From positions 1 to 38,701 of the forward strand of contig CAYWKL010000007.1 in NCBI GenBank assembly GCA_964459095.1: a DNA stretch of 38,701 bases. Direction: 5' to 3'. The notes under the pieces are model-generated. The model saw only the letters and a list, made by a program, of their open reading frames with translations, ran no database searches and had not been told where the DNA came from. Shown in pieces: positions 1 to 6,728 of the stretch; the stretch's first letter is position 1; each line of letters begins with the position of its first letter. Source of the stretch: CAYWKL01 sp964459095. GTDB taxonomy: Bacteria > Patescibacteriota > Microgenomatia > Daviesbacterales > UBA10151. Position numbers and translations under genes: made by a program.

Positions 1-1
1 T

Positions 2-277
2 TATCTACCAAGGGCAGTTTTCTTTCATGGAGAAAGTACAACAGCAAATAAAGATCTAAAGAGAAAGTATTATGAATGGTATAAAAATAAATTCCGCTTT
101 ATGTTAAAAAATCTCTCTATCTTAAATATATTGAGTATATTGTTGACTCAAATATTTATAATAATGCCCATAAGAGGACTAATTCTACAAGATGGTCGAT
201 TCGTCCCCTTTATAAGAGGATTTTACTGGAATATTATTAACCTTCCAAAAACATTATCTTTGCGCTACAGCTCATGA
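2..277 (+). CDS. Glycosyltransferase family 2, C-terminal fragment (5' end outside window)
   Basis: The frame is open from base 2 to a TGA at 275-277 and encodes about 91 residues of a C-terminus. It starts with a HGES motif near residue 9 and a K/Y-rich stretch (KYYEWYKNKFRFML). A hydrophobic segment (LSILLTQIFIIMPI) and a basic tail (NLPKTLSLRY) follow. This is the usual end of rhamnosyltransferase-type GT2 enzymes, where the H-G-E-S motif follows the catalytic region and a hydrophobic hairpin contacts the membrane. The catalytic DXD region lies outside the window, so donor and acceptor cannot be judged. The stop overlaps the next start as ATGA, which suggests translational coupling. The family call is an inference from the tail only. 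Confidence 0.7.
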   Translation, partial: YLPRAVFFHGESTTANKDLKRKYYEWYKNKFRFMLKNLSILNILSILLTQIFIIMPIRGLILQDGRFVPFIRGFYWNIINLPKTLSLRYSS

Positions 278-987
278 TTAAGAAAATTATCAATTTTTAT
301 CTTAAGCTAATTTGGCTTAATAGTGCTTATAAAAATAATCGTACCCTTATTTCTTTGGTTGAACCAGCCAAATCAGCAAAGGTATTAGAAATAGGTATCT
401 ACAATGCTGATTTTATAATTAAAAGAGTTAAAAATATTAAGCAGCCAGATATTTATGGTATAGATATAGACAGTAAAGTAATAATATCAAGCAAAAAAGC
501 AGGAATTAAAGCAATTAAACATAATGTAGAAGAGGGTATCCCATTTAAATCCAATTTTTTTGATATCGTTTCTGCAAATCAAATAATTGAACACCTGGTT
601 GATATTGACCTTTTTGTTAGCGAAGTTTATAGAGTTTTGAAACCCAAAGGCTATTTATTAATTTCAACCGAAAATCTTTCTTCTTGGCACAATATTTTTG
701 CCTTAATTATGGGATGGCAAGCTTTTTCCCAGCATATGTCAAAGAAAAGAAATATCGGAAATCCAATGCGTTTATCCAAAATGGAGGGTTACGATCATGA
801 AGGAATGCATGTAAAGATTTTTACACTTAGAGGGCTAAAAGAGTTAGTTCAATTATATAAATTTAAGGTCGAAAATATTTACGGTGCCGGTTACTACCCT
901 TTTCCTCCACTTATATCAGATCTTTTATCCAAGTTAGATTCAACTCACTCTTCATTTATTGGTTTGAAGGTTAGGAAAATTAAGTAA
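274..987 (+). CDS. Class I SAM-dependent methyltransferase (Methyltransf_11-like)
   Basis: This 237-residue cytoplasmic protein has a Rossmann methyltransferase layout. Motif I is at residues 37-46 (VLEIGIYNAD), the acidic end of beta-2 at about 62-66 (GIDID) and motif IV near 97-109 (FDIVSANQIIEHL). It is followed by the L-K-P-K-G-Y motif common in Methyltransf_11 proteins. Motif I is degenerate: the glycine-rich loop is IGIYNAD instead of the usual GCGxG, although the acidic residue and first glycine remain. The start overlaps the upstream GT2 stop (ATGA) and the stop overlaps the next methyltransferase start (TAATG). The neighbours suggest a sugar or lipid-carrier methyltransferase. The substrate is not readable from sequence. 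Confidence 0.8.
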   Translation: MIKKIINFYLKLIWLNSAYKNNRTLISLVEPAKSAKVLEIGIYNADFIIKRVKNIKQPDIYGIDIDSKVIISSKKAGIKAIKHNVEEGIPFKSNFFDIVSANQIIEHLVDIDLFVSEVYRVLKPKGYLLISTENLSSWHNIFALIMGWQAFSQHMSKKRNIGNPMRLSKMEGYDHEGMHVKIFTLRGLKELVQLYKFKVENIYGAGYYPFPPLISDLLSKLDSTHSSFIGLKVRKIK

Positions 988-1754
988 TGAATCATTTATC
1001 ACTAGAAAAAAAATTTGCATGCCCACGCTGCAATAATAATTTAAATCTAAAATTATCCGGGATTTGTAAAAAATGTAAATTTAAATTTAAAAAGAAGGAT
1101 GGGATCTGGCATTTTCTTTTAATTGATAAAAACACTAAAGCCTCTCAGGTGGGCTATGAATTACTACACAGGGCAAGATCCGGTGGTCCTAAAGATGGTT
1201 CCTATGAAATTTTGGCTAGTTTTGCAAGGGGTAATAATACTGTAGATATTGCTTGTGGAGAAGGCATAATAGAAAAACTTGCTCCGAATACTGTTGGAGT
1301 AGATTTTTCTCTTAATGCTCTCAAAAAAGCAAAAGTTGCTGGCGCAAAATTTCTAGTTTTAGCTGATGCTCAAGCTCTTCCATTTAACAATAATAGTTTT
1401 GATCTGGCAATCTGTGCAGGAAGTCTGGAACATTTCCCAAACCCACAAAAAGCAATTCTAGAAATGGCTAGAATCTCAAAAATACAAATCTTTACATTTC
1501 ATAGCTATCCTACAATCCCTTTTGCCCCTATCATTCATAAACTTTTTAGCTGGATGTTCAAAATTACAAATCAGCCGATTGAGCAACCAGTTACCCCAAA
1601 AAAAATAGAAGAAATGTTAAAAAAATCTGAGTTATATGTAGTTTTTAAAGGCATCTGGACTCTACCTCTAAACTATGGTAGGCCAATTAGATTTTTACCC
1701 GAATTTAAAAATATCACTAGTTGCTCATTCATTGTCTCTGCCAAAAAAATTTAA
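987..1754 (+). CDS. Zinc-ribbon SAM methyltransferase
   Basis: This 255-residue protein begins with a four-cysteine zinc ribbon, C12-x2-C15 and C27-x2-C30, like the Trm112-type ribbons often fused to methyltransferases. A class I methyltransferase domain follows. Motif I is intact (VDIACGEG), the beta-2 acid is in GVDFS, a D-A-Q-x-L-P-F motif follows, and FDLAICAGSLEHF is motif IV. It is thus a second, distinct methyltransferase directly after the first, with an intact SAM loop where its partner is degenerate. An AGGA lies about ten bases upstream of the start. The stop shares a base with the ATG of the next gene. A role in glycan methylation is inferred from context. Confidence 0.82.
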   Translation: MNHLSLEKKFACPRCNNNLNLKLSGICKKCKFKFKKKDGIWHFLLIDKNTKASQVGYELLHRARSGGPKDGSYEILASFARGNNTVDIACGEGIIEKLAPNTVGVDFSLNALKKAKVAGAKFLVLADAQALPFNNNSFDLAICAGSLEHFPNPQKAILEMARISKIQIFTFHSYPTIPFAPIIHKLFSWMFKITNQPIEQPVTPKKIEEMLKKSELYVVFKGIWTLPLNYGRPIRFLPEFKNITSCSFIVSAKKI

Positions 1755-3154
1755 TGAAAGTAGAAACAAAAATTTTTGCTATTTCTTTATTTGCTGGCCT
1801 GGTGCTGAGGTTTTTCATGATTATTCAGCGAGACTTTTGGTTTGATGAGGCTTTTACATTTTATATTGCTAATCTCCCTTTAAAAACAATGTTTCAAGCC
1901 ATTTTAACTGATAATAATCCTCCGTTATATTATCTCATTATTCACTTTCTACTAAAAATAAGCACTAGTTATATCTTTATTAGACTTCCATCCTTAATCT
2001 TTAATTTAGCAGCCATTTTTGTCTTTTTTGTTTTTCTAAAAAAATATTTCAATTCGAAAGTAGCTTCAATAACCGGTTCTCTTATGGCCGTATCCCCTCT
2101 TTCAATCTATATAGGAACTGAGGCTCGGCTTCACTCCCTAGCAATGCTTTTTGTAGTAACAGGAATTAGTTTATTCTTCTTGTTGTTAAAAAAAGCTGAC
2201 ATTAAAACTATTTTGTTTTTTATTTTAATTTCCATATTGGGACTTTATACCCAGTACTATTTTGCTCTGCTGTTTGTACCCATGAGCTCTATAGTTATAT
2301 TTAAAAGGAGTGCTTTAACCGTTAAGAGGTGGCTTTTAATTGTTTTATTAGTATCACTAACTGCAGTTCCATGGATATATTTGTCCACTTTTACAACACA
2401 CAGTGGTTGCTCATGCCCTAATACCATTTTTACCCTTCCAGCGGTTCTTGTTTCTCCAGTCTTGGTGGGACTTGGACCTACAACTCTAAGAGAATTCACA
2501 AGTCTTCCGAATCCACTGCTGATATTTTTTTCTTTATCTGCAACTGTAATTATCTTCCTTTACATAAGAGGGGTTTTTAGAAACTGGCTACTAAGTATAG
2601 TTTATTTGATCCCTTTCCTAATTTTAAGTCTCTTAGGTTTGTTTTTACCCATTTTTTCTCCTAAGGCATTCAGTATTTTTAGCCCTCTTTACTTGACATT
2701 TATTGCTTTGGCTATCAATACCTATAGACGTAAGGGGTGGATGTTGTCTTTAGTGATCATTTTACTTACCTTTATCTCCGCAATTCAAATCATTAATCCT
2801 TTTTTTAATGGGGAAAGAGTTAAGCTAATAGCTCAAGCTATAACTCAAAAACCTAAGCTTCCGGTTTTACATACATCTGTGGTAACTTTTTATTCCTTAA
2901 ATTACTACTTAAGAGACGGGCGACGAAATTTTTTAATAACTCAAAACCCTTTATCGCCTGAAACTGTAGAGTTTATCGGAGGCAAGAAACAAAATATAGA
3001 CCCTAAAAGTAATGAGTTTTGGCTGATTAATACTAGTAAATGGGTAGATACAAAAGAATATGACTTTGTACTTAGAGACCTGAGTAAAGGGTTTAAAATC
3101 CAACAAGTTGTCCAAATTGATAAAGTTACGGTCAATTTATTAACTAAGAAATGA
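1754..3154 (+). CDS. GT39-like (PMT/ArnT superfamily) membrane glycosyltransferase
   Basis: This is a 466-residue polytopic protein. TM1 (about residues 7-24) is followed by an outward loop carrying the GT-C signature FWFDEAFT, with D31 and E32 as candidate catalytic acids, and then D53-N-N-P-P-L-Y-Y. In this superfamily these acids bind the polyprenyl-phosphate sugar and metal at the outer membrane face. About ten further hydrophobic segments follow, then a C-terminal soluble stretch from about residue 370. I chose the ATG at 1754 because it overlaps the previous TAA (TAATG). The same frame is open back to 1721, but that would add eleven poor residues. Sugar and acceptor are unknown. Confidence 0.85.
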   Translation: MKVETKIFAISLFAGLVLRFFMIIQRDFWFDEAFTFYIANLPLKTMFQAILTDNNPPLYYLIIHFLLKISTSYIFIRLPSLIFNLAAIFVFFVFLKKYFNSKVASITGSLMAVSPLSIYIGTEARLHSLAMLFVVTGISLFFLLLKKADIKTILFFILISILGLYTQYYFALLFVPMSSIVIFKRSALTVKRWLLIVLLVSLTAVPWIYLSTFTTHSGCSCPNTIFTLPAVLVSPVLVGLGPTTLREFTSLPNPLLIFFSLSATVIIFLYIRGVFRNWLLSIVYLIPFLILSLLGLFLPIFSPKAFSIFSPLYLTFIALAINTYRRKGWMLSLVIILLTFISAIQIINPFFNGERVKLIAQAITQKPKLPVLHTSVVTFYSLNYYLRDGRRNFLITQNPLSPETVEFIGGKKQNIDPKSNEFWLINTSKWVDTKEYDFVLRDLSKGFKIQQVVQIDKVTVNLLTKK

Positions 3155-4302
3155 AAATTGGAATATTAACAGAAATTATTAACAGTCACTCTGGAGCTAG
3201 AGCACCTTTAGAAATAGCCAAATCTCTAGCAAATTTGGGCAATAAGGTTAGTGTGTATGGTTATGATTTTGATTGCGATAACCAGACAAAAAAAGATTTA
3301 AGCCAACATGGCATAAGAGTTTTTTTAATCAATAGATTAGAGTTCCCTATTATCGGAAAGTTGATCTCTTCTTTAGGTCTATATAAACTGGTTAAAACTT
3401 TTGCACCTGATATTTTACTATTTTCAGGGACTTTGCCATTTTTTTTTTTTTCTAAACTTACTAGAATTCCAATAGTGCGTCTTTATCACGGCACTCAACT
3501 TGATGCTTATCTAGAAACTAGACTCCCTTTTGAAAAACCCAGTTACATTCAAAAGCTAATCAATTATTTTGCAAATAGATATATTTATCTAATTGAGCTG
3601 ATTACTTTTAATTTGGCTTCAGCTAATATTGCTATTAGTAAATTTGTGGCTTTACAGGCCAAGACACTATATAACGTCAATATTCCTACTGTTATCTACC
3701 ACGGTACACCAACACTAGTTAAAAAAACCACTAAATTTAAGAAATCAAAAAAAGGGTTAATAAAGATTCTATCTGTCTCAAGAATTACTCCTTATAAAGG
3801 TTTTCATCACATCATTGATGTTGTTAATAATATTAAAGATAGAAATAAAGTTAAACTTATTATTGTAGGATCACAGCCTAAACAAAAATATTTAAATTAT
3901 CTAAAACAAATTGGTAAAAACAAGACCAAGATATTTATTAATCCTAGCGATTCTAAACTTGCTGAGCTTTACTCATCCTCAAATATATATGTTACTGCGG
4001 ATAGATTTCTTTATTTTGGTCTCCCTATAATTGAGGCCGCCCAATATTCTATCCCCTCTGTGGCGCTTGACTTTGCAGCAGCAAAAGAGGTAATAGTTCA
4101 TGATTATACAGGCTTCATTGCTAAAGATCTTGATGAATTTAAAAGATATTTAGAAAAATTAATAGATGACCCGATACTGACATCACAAATGGGTAATAAA
4201 GCCAAAAATAATGCAAAAATCAAGTTCAGTTGGAACAAAAGTGGATTAAAATATCAGCGATTTTTTAAAAAATTTTTATTAACTAAACATGTTAAAAACT
4301 AA
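3151..4302 (+). CDS. Glycosyltransferase family 4 (GT-B fold)
   Basis: This 383-residue protein has an N-terminal GT-B acceptor domain (MKIGILTE, then SGARAPLEIAKSLANLG). The C-terminal nucleotide-sugar domain begins around residue 205 with ILSVSRITPYKGFHHII, and the LIIVGSQ strand is typical of GT4. The EX7E signature is incomplete: E295 in GLPIIEAA is present, but the position eight residues earlier is L287. A 13-base T run at 3439-3451 encodes the FFFF of residues 97-100. The start overlaps the upstream stop (ATGA), and the end overlaps the carbamoyltransferase start by 14 bases. It probably extends a lipid-linked glycan on the cytoplasmic side. Confidence 0.85.
   Translation: MKIGILTEIINSHSGARAPLEIAKSLANLGNKVSVYGYDFDCDNQTKKDLSQHGIRVFLINRLEFPIIGKLISSLGLYKLVKTFAPDILLFSGTLPFFFFSKLTRIPIVRLYHGTQLDAYLETRLPFEKPSYIQKLINYFANRYIYLIELITFNLASANIAISKFVALQAKTLYNVNIPTVIYHGTPTLVKKTTKFKKSKKGLIKILSVSRITPYKGFHHIIDVVNNIKDRNKVKLIIVGSQPKQKYLNYLKQIGKNKTKIFINPSDSKLAELYSSSNIYVTADRFLYFGLPIIEAAQYSIPSVALDFAAAKEVIVHDYTGFIAKDLDEFKRYLEKLIDDPILTSQMGNKAKNNAKIKFSWNKSGLKYQRFFKKFLLTKHVKN
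3439..3451 (+). repeat. 13-base T homopolymer inside a glycosyltransferase gene
   Basis: Thirteen consecutive T residues lie in frame in the GT4 gene and encode four phenylalanines plus the first base of a serine codon. A change of one or two bases would shift the frame in the first quarter of the protein. Most other runs in the window that I counted are eight or nine bases. Confidence 0.9.
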
Positions 4303-6043
4303 AAAGCCTATTTTTATTTTGGGTCTCAATGAGGCTTTATGTTCTTCTGCTGCTTTACTAAAGGATGGCAAAATTATTGCTGGCGCTTCTGAGGAAAGAT
4401 TTACCGGAATAAAAAACCAATGGGGGTTTCCTAAAAAGGCAATTAAATTTTGTCTAAATTATGCAGGCATCACTTCAAAAGACCTTAACTTAGTAGTACT
4501 CTCATATCTTGACCCATACACTCATTTTACTTTTAACCGTGCGAAAGAACGTCAAGACCTTGCTCCAAATTTTTTGCTCAAATTAAGGGATCTTGCTCCA
4601 AAAATTGAATATAACTTTCCTTTTTTAAACCCATTAACAGATAGCTTTAGAAAATTATATTATTTAATTTATCAACCTATAAACCAAAATAAACAAATCC
4701 ACGACATTGCTTACTCTCTTGGAATCAATCGAGATAAAATTATACGCATGGATCATCACTTAGCTCACGCCTACACAGCTTATTATTCTAATCCTAAAAG
4801 ATCGGACATTGATACTTTAGTTTTGACTAGTGACGGGGCAGGAGATCAAATTTGCTCTTCAGTTTATGTTGTTAAAGGAAATAAGTTCAAATTAATCTCT
4901 AAGACGCCCCATAGCCATTCTTTAGGACTGTTTTATGCCAGTATTACCCATTATCTAGGACTTAAACCCCATGAAGATGAATATAAAGTAATGGGGCTTG
5001 CCCCATATGCTAAGAAAAGTGCCCAAATAAATAAAATATATTCTGTTTTTAAAAAATTAATTTGGGTAGAAGGACTAAAATTTAATTCATCAATTCCCAG
5101 TAGACATTTTGGCTTTTATTTAAGAGATAAACTTCATTTTTTTAGGTTCGACTCCATAGCAGCAGCTGCCCAACAATTAACTGAGGATTTACTAACCGAA
5201 TGGATTGAGAATGCTGTTAAAAAAATAAGAATTCAGAACTTAGCTGTTGGCGGAGGAGTTTTCCAAAATGTCAAAGCCAATCAAAAAATACTGAACTTAA
5301 AAAAAGTTAAAGAAATTTTTTTTATGCCCAGCCCAGGGGATGAAACAAATGCCATAGGTGCTGCTTATTATGGCTACCAGTTAAAAAGTAAAACTTTCAC
5401 ATCACCACTAGCAGACCTTTATCTTGGCCCTCAATATTCAGAGAAAGAAATTAAAAAAGCATTAAGCAAATTCCCCAAACTAAAGGCAAAAAAACTTAAA
5501 AGTATCTCCAAAGTTGTGGCTAAACTTTTAGTTGATGGTGAGATAGTAGCTAGGTTTTCAGGAAGAATGGAAATGGGCGCAAGAGCGCTTGGAAACAGGT
5601 CTATACTAGCTGATCCAAGAAATTTAGATGCAAAAGAGAAAATTAATAAAATGATAAAAATGCGGGATTTTTGGATGCCTTTCGCTCCAACTATTTTAGC
5701 AGAAAATAATATCTATCTTAAAAACCCCAAAAAAGTTCACTCCCCTTTTATGATGCTTGCGTTTGATACAACTGATGAAGGTAAAAAAACCTTAGCTGCA
5801 GCTATCCACCCAGCTGATCAAACAACAAGACCACAAATTCTAAAAAAAGAAGATAACCCTAAATATTATGAAATAATTGAAGATTTTACACGCCTAACAG
5901 GAGTAAGTGCGCTACTTAATACTTCTTTTAATATACATGGTCAACCAATAGTTTGTACTCCTGAAGACGCCTTAAAGACATTAATGAGTTCTGGTTTAAA
6001 ATATTTAAGTCTTGAAGATTTCTTAGTTTCAAAAAATGCCTAA
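4289..6043 (+). CDS. Carbamoyltransferase, NodU/CmcH/TobZ family
   Basis: This 584-residue protein is full length for the family. The N-terminal Kae1-like domain has GLNEALCSSAALLKDG, then EERFTGIK, the metal-binding D155-H-H-L-A-H160, DGAGDQ, and the K-V-M-G-L-A-P-Y motif. GGGVFQNVKANQKI and GDETNAIGAA complete its ATP site. The C-terminal YrdC-like domain carries SGRMEMGARALGNRS at about 424-438 and LLNTSFNIHGQPIVC. Characterised members make carbamoyl-AMP from carbamoyl phosphate and ATP and move the carbamoyl group to a sugar hydroxyl. All the key motifs I know are present, so it should be active. It lies between a GT4 and a methyltransferase with short overlaps, so a carbamoylated surface sugar is the likely product. 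Confidence 0.93.
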   Translation: MLKTKKPIFILGLNEALCSSAALLKDGKIIAGASEERFTGIKNQWGFPKKAIKFCLNYAGITSKDLNLVVLSYLDPYTHFTFNRAKERQDLAPNFLLKLRDLAPKIEYNFPFLNPLTDSFRKLYYLIYQPINQNKQIHDIAYSLGINRDKIIRMDHHLAHAYTAYYSNPKRSDIDTLVLTSDGAGDQICSSVYVVKGNKFKLISKTPHSHSLGLFYASITHYLGLKPHEDEYKVMGLAPYAKKSAQINKIYSVFKKLIWVEGLKFNSSIPSRHFGFYLRDKLHFFRFDSIAAAAQQLTEDLLTEWIENAVKKIRIQNLAVGGGVFQNVKANQKILNLKKVKEIFFMPSPGDETNAIGAAYYGYQLKSKTFTSPLADLYLGPQYSEKEIKKALSKFPKLKAKKLKSISKVVAKLLVDGEIVARFSGRMEMGARALGNRSILADPRNLDAKEKINKMIKMRDFWMPFAPTILAENNIYLKNPKKVHSPFMMLAFDTTDEGKKTLAAAIHPADQTTRPQILKKEDNPKYYEIIEDFTRLTGVSALLNTSFNIHGQPIVCTPEDALKTLMSSGLKYLSLEDFLVSKNA

Positions 6044-6728
6044 ATATTATGATAAAAAATATTTTAAAGAACATGATTTTTTAGATGAGCTCAGTGCGAA
6101 AACTATCCAGATTATGCTCAAAGATTATGGCTTGAAAAAAGTTTTAGATGTGGGCTGTGGAACTGGTAGGCTAGTTAAATTTTTAAACAAACGAGGCTTT
6201 GATGCATTTGGCTGTGACTCTGAAGCCTTAGGGTTAAAAATAGCTCGGAAAATTAATAAAAAAGGTAAGATATTTAAAGCTAGTGCTGAAGAATTACCCT
6301 TAGAAAATGAGTCGTTTGATCTTGTAAGCGCACTTTCTGTAATTGAACACCTCAGTGAAAAAGGAGGAATTAATTTTATAAAAGAGGCAAGAAGAGTTCT
6401 CAAAAAACAAGGATTGTTTTTTATAATAACTCCTAATTATAATAGTTTTTTAAGATTTATATTAAGAGGAAAATGGTTTGGCTACTCTGACCCTACACAT
6501 ATTTATTTTTATAGTCCTAAAAGTTTAGAGGGGTTATTAAAAAAACTGGGATTTATAAATATACAAACTCAATTTAAGCCAGCATATAATCTGAAATATC
6601 ACTGGTACTTACCAAAGTTTTTAAGAAGCTTACCTATGCCAATTAAAAATTTGCTGACCTATCTTATAATCTCCTCCCCTTTATCCACAATAAGAGATAG
6701 CTTTTGGATGGTAGCACAAAAAAAATGA
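6036..6728 (+). CDS. Class I SAM-dependent methyltransferase
   Basis: This is a 230-residue Methyltransf_11/23-type enzyme. Motif I is canonical (VLDVGCGTG, residues 36-44), followed by GCDSEALG for beta-2, then EELPLENESFDLVSALSVIEHL, and VLKKQGLFFIITPN. The C-terminal half (YSDPTHIYFYSPKSLEGLLKKLGF) matches the region that follows the core in many sugar-modifying methyltransferases. The start overlaps the carbamoyltransferase by eight bases and the stop overlaps the next start as ATGA. There is no Shine-Dalgarno, so coupling is likely. The substrate is unknown; the context suggests the same glycan. Confidence 0.87.
   Translation: MPKYYDKKYFKEHDFLDELSAKTIQIMLKDYGLKKVLDVGCGTGRLVKFLNKRGFDAFGCDSEALGLKIARKINKKGKIFKASAEELPLENESFDLVSALSVIEHLSEKGGINFIKEARRVLKKQGLFFIITPNYNSFLRFILRGKWFGYSDPTHIYFYSPKSLEGLLKKLGFINIQTQFKPAYNLKYHWYLPKFLRSLPMPIKNLLTYLIISSPLSTIRDSFWMVAQKK

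Noticed and set aside
1721..1753. Longer N-terminus of the GT39-like protein from 1721
   Set aside because: It would add eleven atypical residues inside the preceding gene, while the ATG at 1754 overlaps the stop neatly and starts right before TM1.
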